Assembly (NCBI GenBank): GCA_013289825.1
Contig: JABCZF010000001.1
Coordinates: 310,001-374,000, forward strand
Direction: 5' to 3'
Length of the DNA stretch: 64,000 bases
Origin: Acidobacteriota bacterium
Lineage (GTDB): Bacteria > Acidobacteriota > Terriglobia > Acidiferrales > UBA7541
Part shown: positions 29,801 through 37,620 of the stretch, one piece after another
Numbering within the stretch: the stretch's first letter is position 1
Layout: every line of letters starts with the position of its first letter
The notes under the pieces: model-generated
Told to the model about the DNA's origin: nothing
What the model saw: only the letters and a program-made list of their open reading frames with translations
Database searches by the model: none
Made by a program: the position numbers and the translations under genes

Positions 29801-30753
29801 GACGGATTTAGCGTGAATACGCTTACGGTCCACGGGTCCGCCGGCGCGCCCGTACCAGTGACGGCCGAAGCCGATCCGAGCAGCCCGGCGAGATGCGTGA
29901 GCCAGGCTTGAATCGGAGGCGGGCCGCCGGTGAGCAGCGAAGCGAACCAATGCTGAATCGCCTGCCCGTCGCTGGCGATTTGCAAAAACGGAAATTGCGG
30001 AATCGTTCCGCCCAGGCCCAGCAAGGGAAGCAGATGATTGACGACCGATTGCGCCTCCGCCGACAGACCTCCGGCAAGTTGCTTCAGCTCGTATTGAATC
30101 AGGCCGAGAATCAGGTGCGTCGCTTCGGCGCCGAGCTGATTCGGATCGAGAATCGTGTCCTTTGCACCGCTGCCATCCAGATCGAGCCCGGCCAGCGTGA
30201 CGACCAGACTTTCCTGCGGCCCGCCGGATGCCAGCGGCGCGAGCGTTGCCGACATCACCACCGCCGCGAGGGCGATCGGCTGCGCGGGTCTAGTCCAGTT
30301 CAGCGTCAGGCGCAGTTCGACCGATAACGGCCCATCCGATGTGCCGGCAATGCCATGAACTCCCGAATTCGCCCTAAACAGGGGCAATCGAGCGCGAAGG
30401 GAGGCTGCGGGAGTCGTGCCGGAAGATGTCGAAAAGTCGCCGGCAACGCCGAACAGAACGTTCGTGCCGCCATCCTTTACGGTCAGGTAGACGTTGCCGC
30501 GAAGCGAGGAATCGCTGCCGAGCAGCGGGTGCCACTTCTCGCCTTGCGGCAAGCCGTCGAGAGCCGCCGGCGGCAGCAGCGCGTCCAGGAAGTTCAATAA
30601 GCCGGCGCGCTGCGTCGGATCGCTGAAGACGCTCTCCAGCTCCGTCAGCGGATTCTCGAACCAGTGGGTGTTGAGGTTGCCGCTGCCATCCACCAGGCCG
30701 ATCGCCTGGCCCAGGTCATTTAACTCAGTGCCGAGATCCTGGGTGGAGATCAT
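20887..30753 (-). CDS. Giant 3288-residue protein with DUF6603-like core and hydrolase-like insert
   Basis: ATG 30753 overlaps the stop of the first operon gene by four bases; the longer frame upstream is a shadow. Residues 1-900 contain three spaced copies of a Gly-Ser/Thr-Gly-x-x-x-Asp-Pro-Trp phrase (about 299-308, 527-536, 800-809), with a weaker one near 1566, which suggests repeated units. Residues about 945-1080 resemble an alpha/beta hydrolase of lipase/PGAP1 type: VTLVAHSTVGVPARL (candidate Ser1044) and LITLGTPHAGAPLPFF. Residues about 1570-2600 are long beta-rich sequence like the DUF6603 region, with hydrophobic strands such as FVFAGIFIVVGLPPIVEVEG (2285-2304). Residues 2850-3288 are Ala/Pro-rich, then beta. 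There is no signal peptide. Function and location are unknown; a structural or enzyme scaffold is plausible. The DUF6603 call is from memory of the family pattern. Confidence 0.85.
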   Translation of the reverse strand: MISTQDLGTELNDLGQAIGLVDGSGNLNTHWFENPLTELESVFSDPTQRAGLLNFLDALLPPAALDGLPQGEKWHPLLGSDSSLRGNVYLTVKDGGTNVLFGVAGDFSTSSGTTPAASLRARLPLFRANSGVHGIAGTSDGPLSVELRLTLNWTRPAQPIALAAVVMSATLAPLASGGPQESLVVTLAGLDLDGSGAKDTILDPNQLGAEATHLILGLIQYELKQLAGGLSAEAQSVVNHLLPLLGLGGTIPQFPFLQIASDGQAIQHWFASLLTGGPPPIQAWLTHLAGLLGSASAVTGTGAPADPWTVSVFTLNPSSTFNITLANANNALQFGVLLRVAPGAAPPARIEAQAVLASLPLAGTGSAAVLPSASVVVRAPGVDGTPLVSNAPAIAVDHLRGGFLWNGTSLAPLLELDTVTIAGVGYPTVDLTNADSVVQAAEAAVLANITAALGGGAGQHIAALAGIVKPTGDPIAAPHLIDPSVLVTNPARAIGAVHRAVLVDPADNWSYLFGDLTGLVQLPGPVSGTGTEADPWRVTLGSAGPLNLEFAAWNAATAHGPGDLQLLRIGFRASATSVPFQFWWLAELLAVDLPLNAEGSLAVMASQHAQFTIQPLPALPPNPNFTIAADSVQARMDWTPGASMTWSAGIQNVQITVDAAPPIAIPAIQFPVPAIDVTNPAGVAAALGIPLAQVEQVLRIVLARAVLSWGGMQAYVAAALLGIHADLPGLPANWPTLADPGAAGSLLSDPFTALRKWLAQLATGASPALLSGLDWLQALLSNSLPPTPQGAAPSFDASVTGSGTHDDPWALPLSATDSESVQAMVWLEPSGPPASWAQPLITAATATGDFNIPIGVAAQLAAFVPALRSSLSESDTAQLAVSLNALASYFSTSDGIVPVNSQIPTGGTWQVGTPVAASHDQQPADASAITQILAQIDLWAGAGSRAVLLLGPSFSTHAVWVTLLASPQRHGTVSASANFDFRTGSPNPSSVNLSAVTDAVDYYTADLLEDGTSNAASLVAQIAGVVGRIGQLRPGVPVTLVAHSTVGVPARLYTAANPALVRGLITLGTPHAGAPLPFFADQNIASSVRFLQQVLPSMPAGPLASSVAHIVQALDGYTTPQTANAVPVASPYPVAAFNFTATGTTDTGGVNALALGGSLAGNLLDPVKQAIAAMATAAAAAATPAPTHISFGLRAALSLGNTPANAVDASATVRLDAFRVALAQPEAPIARPERAVSLRIRLSRPGDWLVGGPSSYDPVAGFVDVRVRWAELGLDIGATVKPYATLHQTSFHGPLNAGVVAFADAAAQPLAGAVFQAITSTAPAAGSAISGLIAALQALGVVVPDSHTPGAFGLSADAWSAIAVDPASYLTPRLSAALNTGIAGFTGAGPWVFETPALPVELYVSAGQAGLRTAALALSSNASLAFDLSTTSIGATFQIGAFKLAWANGTLTATAAPWLDPIVLIPAPSAATLEAALNNALPRLLLSGAFTAVLEAILGPGFQIPPIDSFFSSPGQTMAGSQAMGTGSGLSAPKINQLLQTIANLLRAPAGTGLNLPGNLQLTAEGAGTAADPTALHLLTTAPIAGVLGIDLSAAIDSTFHVTPSGQIAVNVPLPGNWGGIGIHFGASPTAVSLSIAPQLAGVAPIQILPTFSGLGDFLRGALEALLPKVLDEVVSDLGPPTPGSVLQGALDIATALGIYGPGGFATNAQALRNLTQGNFLAAFAGPSRGSVATAIANLFAIPALGGGLPGTVTASAGTVTWSETFVGAISGTASISLGWDGSGPTAALSLANVKLTSGGLTASVSAGYASGGLECSADVGLSLQSTLGLDVEPKLHAAVNGGKFSVALLPLSSVSGDGPLTVNIAPTPGVSLDTGAAEQLVTHILLPLAGSLALDAVKSNLTHELWTLGPTIETVLVDAHLINKGATPDKDTLAPLPNLTTIVSGLLQALAGRVHIPVSSTLNLSLIGNGGGGGNRLGIALSGTQQFSAGSFSLNVHFGAPADWAVGMDEGLGLYLFQTGGASLSFNPGLHCVGIGVGMTGQDDAPLINTDQFRLGGLDGYVFFDVEFQSGLNFSNFGGGLQLDALGIPLGQATGGGVGGNPVAAGLLQSGGAPGDNHPVNPGVDIAAWLVPTAIVRGPANDGNFHIRFGDKSDQTLWIPVHAGFGPIYIDQLGVGVTSDPGVDLLIDGSVKVDGLTAQANALGVTIPFRSIANPGDWSLDLGGLAVAFSSPGVTIAGGLLKNPGPPIEYDGMLLIQITQFGFVAVGAYSQPNDAQGKYTSLFVFAGIFIVVGLPPIVEVEGFGLGVGYNRELIVPDNLNQIPSFILVAALDDASQFANDPMGELMQIRSSIPARRGSFWLAVGLHGTSFVIVHLTAVVYVALDRGVEVGVLGVARMALPTDDTALVSIELALKARFSTAEGILSIQAQLTDNSWLLSKDCQLTGGFAYFMWFPQSQFVLTIGGYNPNFQKPPQFPDVPRLGYHWSLLGAINIKGESYFALTNTCVMAGARMEATYGPDCIHIWFTAYTDFLLSWDPFYYDIQIGISVGAAFHMEICFIGCVDIDISVSLGASLHVSGPPLHGEVTVDLAIASVTVAFGPSPNPNSQFITDFGAFTLKYLYGNDANGYAVATHVLTGLLPPEPAGGQPAPGTSDAPWRMGVEFSFQTETRMPATSSVDFVLGPSGPLGNVSDLDFAPMGLAHPHVATVHHVSLEQQQKDGSWTAAVAKPDHFTISDVITQFSEATWHYLDHDNIPAAARTVPALGGLQITGFAVTVNQSALIPISTLIDAGNSRPLPFATLVTSYIDVLLGYGVVADQLSALSAAVATNKTTSVAAQLLSGAGFFSDARAAAGIPAAGLTPVQLTALETRSAPPLITPITSGLTMRPVGLAHPPAIRAIAPAASIALTQPRLRALLQARPQPIADAPSAYRTTISKVAAAAGVPRMAPPRLDTVVGARLQRVAAPNAVRPTGIARAAKTLRNAEVGWAAGAVHSAAIKQAAADFMAAGVTLAAGANHVWDLPPGAATLALSGPAAVRLTFLSRSGGVLDDRELVPGAKSVNLPIPQKTERLVAQCLGNPPAAAAFPQGFGAISASAAPRSDFAVTGWQSASMLMQAGASIFLARGATVRLPRPFTVLRSGLKTNQTAIRASEVLRDETAAETALPVETGVVMLLLDQQDATAAAAGDFGIAADGATLSTPPLRVTGGTRLALLYPVEEVTKEATSITIAVASITGWRLSGVVGLPGQAQDWAVRMNGGVPEHLVPEGPLTPDGQVTIRFVSTPGGAA

Positions 30754-31358
30754 GGGCCTGCTCCGATGGGATCGCCGGTGTAGAGCGTCAGCACGCCCGG
30801 AGCCGCGACAATTCCAGCCGGCGCCTTGCCGCGCTCGGTGGCATGCTCTTCGGCGATTCCGAGCAACGTCGACCACAGGGCGGCCTGCACCGCTTCGCCC
30901 CATCGCGCGGCAAGCGACCCGTCTCCGCGCGGATACTCATCGGTCACCGCCACCAGCCCGGCCGGATCGGTTGCGCTACCCAGCGCAAAGCTCACGATCA
31001 GCGGCGTTCGTCCGCTTTGATCCGATTCCAGATCGATGGAGATGAGCACCACGCGATCCAGAATTCGGGTCTGAACGCTATCGAGGTGAACCAGAACCTC
31101 ATCGCCGGCATCCACCCAAATCACCTGATTCGCAACTGGCGCGGCGGCGGCTCCGTTAGCAGGAGTTCCCGCGAGCCGCACGCTGATGGTCGAAGAGAGT
31201 GTGGGCGGATCGAAATTATCGGGAATCTTGGGCGGGGGACACTGAGGCGGCGGTGGAGGAGGAGGAGGCGGCGGCGGTTGGGGCCGGCGGAGGCGCGCCA
31301 GCAGGAGTCCAATTAGGACCCCGATCAGCAGAGCGATGACAAGGACGAGCCAGAACAC
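30750..31358 (-). CDS. Membrane-anchored polyproline protein, first gene of giant operon
   Basis: 202 residues from GTG 31358, chosen because AGGAG lies seven bases before it and the protein then starts with a clean anchor, MFWLVLVIALLIGVLIGLLL. A GTG at 31379 would add seven residues but has no site. After the membrane segment (2-21) and basic ARLRR comes an uninterrupted run of eleven prolines, then a soluble beta-rich domain of about 155 residues (VIWVDAGDEVLVHLDSVQTR, DRVVLISIDLESD). The layout resembles an anchored linker that lifts a domain away from the membrane, with orientation undetermined. Its stop overlaps the start of the giant gene by four bases. Family not recognised. Confidence 0.78.
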   Translation of the reverse strand: MFWLVLVIALLIGVLIGLLLARLRRPQPPPPPPPPPPPQCPPPKIPDNFDPPTLSSTISVRLAGTPANGAAAAPVANQVIWVDAGDEVLVHLDSVQTRILDRVVLISIDLESDQSGRTPLIVSFALGSATDPAGLVAVTDEYPRGDGSLAARWGEAVQAALWSTLLGIAEEHATERGKAPAGIVAAPGVLTLYTGDPIGAGP

Positions 31359-31370
31359 CTGCACTCTCCT

Positions 31371-31386
31371 CTCCAGCACGCTGGAG
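31371..31386 (-). promoter_or_regulatory. Inverted repeat next to ribosome site of the giant operon
   Basis: CTCCAGC-AC-GCTGGAG: seven-base arms around two bases. In the transcript it can fold as a six-pair stem with a four-base loop whose 3' arm ends in GGAG, directly beside or overlapping the Shine-Dalgarno of the first operon gene. It could be an operator or a translational control hairpin; neither is shown. Confidence 0.35.
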
Positions 31387-31832
31387 CCATGTTCTAAGGT
31401 GCTGGAGGAGGGCCAATCGTTTCACGATCCAAGCGCAAAATTCAACCCCCTCTTGGCCATAGCTAAAATCATCAGTCTGCCCACGATGAAATCCAGAGGC
31501 TTGACGACCAGGGCGTAGGACGATCCGTGAGGATAAAGCGCATGAACGCGATCTCGAAGACGTTCGTGCATCCCCATCTCGGAATCGGGCTTAAACTTCT
31601 ACAGCGAGAGTCCGGTCCAGACCGTACTGCGAGGTTTTCGCGTTACCATTGTTTTTCTCATCAACCAAAGCGGTCTACGATTCCTTTATTTTCAGGGATA
31701 CACATTCGTTAAGTCCTGTTGCGGCGATGGGCGATGGTTAGCCCAAACCCACTGATGGCAGGGTTGCGCAGAGGTCCTTTATAAGCAGCATGAGTTGTTT
31801 GGGATCAAGCGGTGAGTCATCTCAAGATGATC
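31387..31832. other. Gap between ADOP permeases and giant operon
   Basis: Both flanking transcription units run leftwards, so this should contain the end of the PadR/ADOP unit and the promoter of the giant operon. No clear -35/-10 pair or U-rich terminator was found. A short inverted repeat TCATCT-CA-AGATGA lies at 31817-31830 just after the permease stop. A 61-codon rightward frame at 31527 is not convincing as a gene. Confidence 0.4.
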
Positions 31833-34499
31833 TTATTCGTATCGCAGCGCCACCATTGGAGGGACGCGCATCGCGTGTCGCGCGGGAACATAGCATGCCA
31901 CGAGTGCGACCGACAGCAGACTCATGGTGACCGCGATAAAGAGAAACAGGTCCGTCGGTCCTATGCCATAAAGCATAGTTGACATGAGTCGCGTCAGTCC
32001 GAATGCCCCTATAATACCAATGACGACACCGACGCCGACCATTCCCATTCCTTCCCGCAACACGAGACCAAATACTTGGGTTGGTTCTGCACCGAGGGTC
32101 AGACGAATTCCGATCTCTTGCGTGCGACGGGAAACAACTTGTCGAAGAACGCCATAGATACCAATGGCGGCGAGCAGAAATGTCAATCCGGCCAGAATTC
32201 CCATAAAAATCGCTCGAAAGCGAGGATGCGCGAGGAATTCCGAGTACCGCTGGGTCATGGTCCTAACGTCGTACACGGGAACATTGCTATCGAGGCGGGA
32301 CATCTCCATTTGAAGGGGGCGGGATAAGGCTAGAGGCTGGCCAGCAGTTCGGATCACAATTGCGATTGATGTTCCCGCGGACTGGCTCACGGGTAGGTAA
32401 ACGAGGGCAGGCTCTACGTAGCCCATCTCCTGGTAGACGATCGTGCGTTTCTCGTTCCCTACGACTCCGATAATCGTCAGCCACGGAATCTTGTTGTCGG
32501 GCTTGCCTAATTTGATCTGCTTGCCGATCGGATCTTCCTTGGAAAAATACAGATGCGCCATCTGATCGTTTACGATGGCGACCGGTTGTGATCCTTCGCG
32601 ATCACGCGAGTCAAAGTCACGGCCTTGCAAAAAAGGAAGGCCCAGCACACGAAAATAATCACCTGTAATCTCAACCGCGTTGACTGCTTCCAGGTTTTCG
32701 ATCGGAGCGTTACCAGCTACAGCTAATTCACTAGAACCGCCGCCGTTGTAGGGGGGCAAGGCTGAGCACAGCGCAACTCCTTGTACACTTGGCAGCACGC
32801 TGAGCTCAGCGACTAACATCTCGTAGAGATCGGATCGCTGATTCAATTTCGAATAGGTCTGAGGTGGGAGAGCGAGTTCGGCCGTCAGAAGATGATCAGA
32901 GCGAAAGCCAAGCGGAACGGAGGCTAACCGCACAATACTTTCGATCAGCAAGCCCGCGCCGGCGAGCAGAATCATCGATAGTGCCACCTGGCCAACTACC
33001 AGCAGTCGGCTGGCGTGACGACTGCCTGCGTGGATTATGCTTCGACCTGACTGTTTCAGAACCTCGTTCAAGTCGACCTGTGATCCTCGCCAAGCAGGCA
33101 GCAACCCAAAGACTAAACCGGTCGCAGTGGTAAGGAAGATTGCAAAACCCAACACGTGCGGATTTATCGTGACGTGATTACCCGGTGGCAGCTCGACGAG
33201 ATTCGTCGAGTTGAAGTACCGCACGCCGGCCACCGCAAACAAGATTCCAAAGAGCGTTCCTAAAACCGCTAGCAGCATGCTCTCGGTAAACAACTGACGG
33301 ACTAAGCGCGAGCGCCCTGAACCAAGCGCCGCACGAACGGCCACCTCCTTGTGTCTTTCCGTCGAACGGCCAAGCAAGAGATTGGCGACGTTGAGGCAAG
33401 CGATCAACAGGACGAACGAGACCGCAGCAAATATCACCAGCAGCGCCACTCGCAAGTTTCGCCCCGCCATCCACGTGAACTGTTCCCGCAAGTCCCGGAC
33501 CATCGGTGCGATTTGTGCCACCCAGCTTCCAGCAGGTGATTCTTTGACGACGCGTTGATGAAGCTCAAGCAACTCTGTTTCAGCGCTTCCCATGCTAACG
33601 CCGGGCTTGAGCCGCCCAAAAATGCCGACAACGGAATCGAAAGGCTCTTTCGAAAACTGGCTCTCCGGCGTAATGAGCGTCCATAAGGAGGTTTGTTTCG
33701 GGTAGAACTCGAAACTCCGGGGCATTACGCCGACGACAGCACAAGACTTGCCGCTGAGTGTCAGAGTGCTGCCCACGATGCCGGTCGCGGCGGCCAACTC
33801 GGTCTGCCAAAAGGAATGCGCCAAGACCACTGTGCAACCATTTTGGATATCCTGCGAGCCAAACGTGCGGCCCTCTGCCGCCGGTATTCCCAACAGAGAA
33901 AAGAAATCTGCGCTCGCGGGTATGGCAAGGACCTCATGAGGCGAGCCACGCCAAGTGAGAATCTCACCCGCCCTGGCCCAAGTTAACGCCGCAAGTTCTT
34001 CAAAACTGTGATTGTGGGCTTTGAATTCCTCGAAATCACGATAGGATGCGAATATCTTCGTTCCCGGCTGGCCGATTTCCGTACACCACACAGCAACCAG
34101 GCGCTCAGCGCCCTTATAGGGGAGTGCTCTCAGGAGTACGGCATCGACAATACTGAATACGGCGGTACTCGCGCCGATGCCGAGAGCAAGAGTGATCACG
34201 GCCACGGCGGTGAAGCCCGGACTCTTGCGCAGCATGCGTGCGCCGAAGCGCAAATCCTGCCACAACGTCTGGATAAAAGATTCCCAGCCGGCAGAGCGGA
34301 CGACTTCCTTGGTAACTTCGAGGTTTCCTCGCTCCATACGCACCGCTCGAAGCGCATCCTTGCGGTTCATACCCTGCTTCATCTTTTCTTCGGCTGCCAT
34401 CTCCAGGAAACCGCGTAGTTCTTCGTCCAACTCCCCTGCGACCCGTTCCTTTCGGAACAGTGATCGCAATCCGTTTGATAGGCTTCGCAGCAGCGACAT
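31833..34499 (-). CDS. ADOP-type ABC transporter permease, second copy
   Basis: 888 residues. Residues 1-80 are the ADOP prefix: [20 protein letters not shown], then a charged helical part ending near [17 protein letters not shown]. The body has two MacB/FtsX permease units, each with a large periplasmic domain ([28 protein letters not shown]) and membrane segments such as [15 protein letters not shown] and [20 protein letters not shown]. MacB-type permeases work with an ABC ATPase to move substrates out of the periplasm by mechanotransmission. No ATPase gene is adjacent, as is usual for these orphan permeases. It starts six bases after the first copy and belongs to the PadR unit. Confidence 0.92.
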   Translation of the reverse strand: MSLLRSLSNGLRSLFRKERVAGELDEELRGFLEMAAEEKMKQGMNRKDALRAVRMERGNLEVTKEVVRSAGWESFIQTLWQDLRFGARMLRKSPGFTAVAVITLALGIGASTAVFSIVDAVLLRALPYKGAERLVAVWCTEIGQPGTKIFASYRDFEEFKAHNHSFEELAALTWARAGEILTWRGSPHEVLAIPASADFFSLLGIPAAEGRTFGSQDIQNGCTVVLAHSFWQTELAAATGIVGSTLTLSGKSCAVVGVMPRSFEFYPKQTSLWTLITPESQFSKEPFDSVVGIFGRLKPGVSMGSAETELLELHQRVVKESPAGSWVAQIAPMVRDLREQFTWMAGRNLRVALLVIFAAVSFVLLIACLNVANLLLGRSTERHKEVAVRAALGSGRSRLVRQLFTESMLLAVLGTLFGILFAVAGVRYFNSTNLVELPPGNHVTINPHVLGFAIFLTTATGLVFGLLPAWRGSQVDLNEVLKQSGRSIIHAGSRHASRLLVVGQVALSMILLAGAGLLIESIVRLASVPLGFRSDHLLTAELALPPQTYSKLNQRSDLYEMLVAELSVLPSVQGVALCSALPPYNGGGSSELAVAGNAPIENLEAVNAVEITGDYFRVLGLPFLQGRDFDSRDREGSQPVAIVNDQMAHLYFSKEDPIGKQIKLGKPDNKIPWLTIIGVVGNEKRTIVYQEMGYVEPALVYLPVSQSAGTSIAIVIRTAGQPLALSRPLQMEMSRLDSNVPVYDVRTMTQRYSEFLAHPRFRAIFMGILAGLTFLLAAIGIYGVLRQVVSRRTQEIGIRLTLGAEPTQVFGLVLREGMGMVGVGVVIGIIGAFGLTRLMSTMLYGIGPTDLFLFIAVTMSLLSVALVACYVPARHAMRVPPMVALRYE

Positions 34500-34505
34500 G
34501 GGCCC

Positions 34506-37169
34506 TCATTCGTGACGCAAGGCCACCACGGGATCGATGCGCATGGCCCGCCGCGCGGGGATGTAGGACGCGAGTAATGCGATCCCTCCCAAACACAGGG
34601 AAACGACAATAAAAGTCGCGGGGTCAGTCCGCGGAACATTAAACAGCAGATTGGAAATGAAGCGAGTTAGGAAGAAAGCCATTGCCAGCCCAAATGCAAT
34701 ACCCATAAACGTAAGCCGGAGTGCTCGGCCCAGCACAAGCTTCAGTACGTGCCAGTGCTCCGCGCCTAATGCGATTCGAACGCCCATCTCGTGCGTACGC
34801 TGCGTTACGGCAAAGGCCATTAGGCCGTAGACTCCTACGACTGCCAACAGCAGGGCAAGTGTCCCGAAGGCGGCCATGAGCGCCGTGTTAAATCGGCGCT
34901 GGGCGACAGAGTCTGAGTAAATGTCTGTCATTGCGCGTGTCATCAGCACGGGCTGATCCCTGTCCAGCGCTGCTATGGCTCCACGAACAGCGGAAGTTAG
35001 GCCGGTGGGTTCCATATCCGAGCGCACCACGGTTACCATAAAAGCTTGTGGCGATTGAAGGAATGGAAGATAGATTGTGGGTTTTGCCGGTGATTCCAGG
35101 CCATCATGCAAAACATCCTTGACGACCCCGACGATTTCAAGCCAAGTGGCTCGCGTTCGGCCGGTCGTGAAACTCAAGCGGCTGCCAACAGGGCTCTGAC
35201 CGGGCCAATAGCGGCGAGCCGCCGTCTCATTGATGACAAGCGCAGGAGGAGTGCCGTCCCGGTCACGCTCCGTGAATTCTCGACCCTGAAGCAGGGGGAT
35301 GCCCATCGTCCGGAAATAGTTCACGTTCGCCACACAACGATAAGCGACCGGAGCGTCCACGTCTGATTCAGTCGGATGACCATCGATCGTAAAGGGACCG
35401 CCTCCGTGAATCCCGCTCAACGGGAGGTTGTCGATCGCACCGACCGATTTCACGCCGGGCAGAGTCTGAATGCGTTGCCATGCTTGCTCATAGAACGCCG
35501 CCTGTTGTTGCGGCGCATACTTAGCCTCAGAAAGGATCGTCCACACGGTGAGTACTTTCTCGGCCCGGAAGCCCAGGTCCACGCGCTCCATTCGCACGAA
35601 ACTCTTGAGCATTAGACCCGCGCCAATCAGAAGAGCCAAAGACAGGGCAACTTCTGAAACCACCAGCGTGCTGCGGAGACGAGAATGTTTCGCAGTTGGC
35701 GTCGATCTTTGGCCTTTCAACGGTTGGCTTACGTCGACAAGAGCAACGCCCAACGATGGAGCTAGGCCGAAGATAATCCCTGTCAAAATAGAAACGACAG
35801 ACGTATAGGCGAGAACTCGGCCATCGATGGCAACGTCTCCAATGCGAGGGAGGTTGTCAGGACTGAAAGCCGTGAGCAGGAAGATCCCCCCATACGCAAG
35901 CAGTATTCCGAATGCGCCGCCGCCGACAGCCAGGAGCAGGCTCTCCGTCAAGAGTTGGCGAACCAACCGTGATCGGCTGGCACCCAGTGAAGTGCGCAGT
36001 GCCATCTCTCTCTGGCGAATCGTCGAGCGGGCGAGCAAAAGATTGGTTACATTCGCGCAAGCAACCAAAAGCACGAGCGAGATGGCTGCGAGAAAAATCC
36101 AGAGAGCGAGGCGGAGGTCTCCGACCACTTGATTGAGCAACGGCTCGACGCGTACCGTGATTCCCCGATTCTGAACGGGGTACTGCAGTTCTAAACTGCT
36201 AGCAACCGCATCCAATTCGGCGCGAGCCTGCGAGATGGTGGCGCCAGGTTTGAGCCGGGCGATAACCCCAAGCATGTTCCAGTCACGCTGGTCCAGATTA
36301 AAAGCGAGACCAAGCGGAGCAAAAAACGCCGCCTTTCTTGAAGGGAGCGCCGATGTAATGGGCACGGTCGGAGGGAAATTAAAACTCGCGGGCATCACGC
36401 CAATGACGGTATAAAGCTCGTCGTTGAGAGTGAGCGCTTTGCCGATCAGTTGTGGGTCGGCTCCAAACGATTCTCTCCAAGTGTCATAACTAAGGATAAT
36501 CTCATGGTCCCGACCAGGCTGATCCTCGTCGGGCCGGAAGTTACGCCCCACAATCGGTTCAGCGCCAAGCGTGGGCAAGAGGTTGGCCGAGACCTTCACG
36601 CCGAATAACATCTGGGCTTGGCTCACCTTTGTAAGGTTAAACGCGTGAAACTTGTACGCGGCCATAAACTGGAAGGCTTTGGCTTGCTCGTTCCAGTCGT
36701 GGAAGTTCGGGAAGGAGACCCAATCGAAATCAACTCCCCGCTTCTGATCGTGCTCGATCAGTTGAACTAATTGGTCTGAATCCTTATAGGGAAGCGGGCG
36801 AAGTAAGACTGCATTTACCACGCTGAAGATAGAGGTGTTGGCACCGATGCCGAGGGCCAGCGTGAGCACGGCAACCGCAGTGAAGCCCGGGTTCTTGCGC
36901 AGCATGCGAGCAGCGAAGCGCAAATCTTGCCAACACGTCTCCACAAAGGATTCCCAACCGGCCGAGCGCACCACTTCCTTCGTAACTTGGAGATCCCCCC
37001 GCTCCAGGCGTACGGCGCGAAGCGCATCCTTGCGGCTCATCCCCGCGTTCATCTTTTCCTCGGCTGCCATCTCCAAGAAGCTGTTTAGTTCTTCTTCTAG
37101 CTCTCGGCCGACGCGTTTTTTTCGGAACAGCGATCGGAGTCCGCTCGATATGTTTCGCAGTACCGACAT
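34506..37169 (-). CDS. ADOP-type ABC transporter permease, first copy
   Basis: 887 residues with the same architecture as its downstream neighbour: prefix domain ([40 protein letters not shown]), first MacB periplasmic domain and FtsX unit ([20 protein letters not shown]), second domain and FtsX unit ([20 protein letters not shown]). The N-terminal 110 residues of the two permeases are nearly the same and the periplasmic domains differ. They are therefore tandem paralogues that may form a heterodimer or handle different substrates. It starts six bases after the PadR gene's stop, so it is in the same transcript. Likely function is export or envelope stress relief under PadR control. Confidence 0.93.
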   Translation of the reverse strand: MSVLRNISSGLRSLFRKKRVGRELEEELNSFLEMAAEEKMNAGMSRKDALRAVRLERGDLQVTKEVVRSAGWESFVETCWQDLRFAARMLRKNPGFTAVAVLTLALGIGANTSIFSVVNAVLLRPLPYKDSDQLVQLIEHDQKRGVDFDWVSFPNFHDWNEQAKAFQFMAAYKFHAFNLTKVSQAQMLFGVKVSANLLPTLGAEPIVGRNFRPDEDQPGRDHEIILSYDTWRESFGADPQLIGKALTLNDELYTVIGVMPASFNFPPTVPITSALPSRKAAFFAPLGLAFNLDQRDWNMLGVIARLKPGATISQARAELDAVASSLELQYPVQNRGITVRVEPLLNQVVGDLRLALWIFLAAISLVLLVACANVTNLLLARSTIRQREMALRTSLGASRSRLVRQLLTESLLLAVGGGAFGILLAYGGIFLLTAFSPDNLPRIGDVAIDGRVLAYTSVVSILTGIIFGLAPSLGVALVDVSQPLKGQRSTPTAKHSRLRSTLVVSEVALSLALLIGAGLMLKSFVRMERVDLGFRAEKVLTVWTILSEAKYAPQQQAAFYEQAWQRIQTLPGVKSVGAIDNLPLSGIHGGGPFTIDGHPTESDVDAPVAYRCVANVNYFRTMGIPLLQGREFTERDRDGTPPALVINETAARRYWPGQSPVGSRLSFTTGRTRATWLEIVGVVKDVLHDGLESPAKPTIYLPFLQSPQAFMVTVVRSDMEPTGLTSAVRGAIAALDRDQPVLMTRAMTDIYSDSVAQRRFNTALMAAFGTLALLLAVVGVYGLMAFAVTQRTHEMGVRIALGAEHWHVLKLVLGRALRLTFMGIAFGLAMAFFLTRFISNLLFNVPRTDPATFIVVSLCLGGIALLASYIPARRAMRIDPVVALRHE

Positions 37170-37175
37170 GACTGT

Positions 37176-37508
37176 TTACGACGTCTCCAAGATTCTGGCG
37201 ATCGCCGCCACTTGCCTTCCCCATTCTCGTGTTTCGCTGTTAAGCCTCTTTCGTCCCTGTGCTGTTAGGGCGTAATACTTTGCGCGCCTGCTATTCTCGG
37301 TGGCTTTCCATTCGTTTCTGATCAATCCATCTCGTTGCAACCGCTGAAAGGCGACAAACAGCGAACCGGCGTTGAGGCGGAAAACGCCTTTGCTCATCTG
37401 TTCGAGCCGGACGGCGATCCCATATCCGTGCATGGGTTCGAGCGCCAGCGTTTTCAAAATGAGCATGTCCAGAGTGCCTTGAACGAGATCACTCGGCTGG
37501 TCCGCCAT
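37176..37508 (-). CDS. PadR-family transcriptional regulator
   Basis: 110 residues from ATG 37508 (AGGAG ten bases upstream); the longer frame has no ribosome site. The PadR winged helix is clear: LVQGTLDMLILKTLALEPMH, GYGIAVRLEQMSKGVF, SLFVAFQRLQRDGLIRNEWK and ENSRRAKYYALTAQGRKRL. PadR proteins are small dimeric repressors, often of efflux genes. This one is the first gene of a unit with two ADOP permeases, the usual acidobacterial arrangement. A perfect 20-bp palindrome over its promoter is the likely operator and implies autoregulation. Confidence 0.95.
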   Translation of the reverse strand: MADQPSDLVQGTLDMLILKTLALEPMHGYGIAVRLEQMSKGVFRLNAGSLFVAFQRLQRDGLIRNEWKATENSRRAKYYALTAQGRKRLNSETREWGRQVAAIARILETS

Positions 37509-37600
37509 AGACGCATTGCTCCTGAGGCTCAAGAGGAAGGATATACTTCTCCTACTGATTGTCAAGAGGAGGGCTTCTGCAAGGACAGCTACCGCACAGC

Positions 37601-37620
37601 TACAATGTACGTACATTGTA
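37601..37620. promoter_or_regulatory. Candidate PadR operator, perfect 20-bp palindrome
   Basis: TACAATGTACGTACATTGTA is identical to its reverse complement. It contains ATGT...ACAT half-sites, the known core of PadR-type operators, and overlaps the -10 of the promoter reading towards the PadR gene. Binding there would block RNA polymerase. Confidence 0.7.

Noticed and set aside
10997..31358. Idea that the giant operon is a phage tail or contractile injection system
   Set aside because: No sheath, tube, baseplate, ATPase or tape-measure features were seen; the proteins are beta-rich without the usual motifs.
31527..31712. 61-codon frame upstream of the giant operon
   Set aside because: No good ribosome site and no recognisable domain; it lies opposite to both flanking transcription units.
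31817..31830. TCATCT-CA-AGATGA as a terminator of the ADOP unit
   Set aside because: Only six pairs and no T-run; too weak to call.
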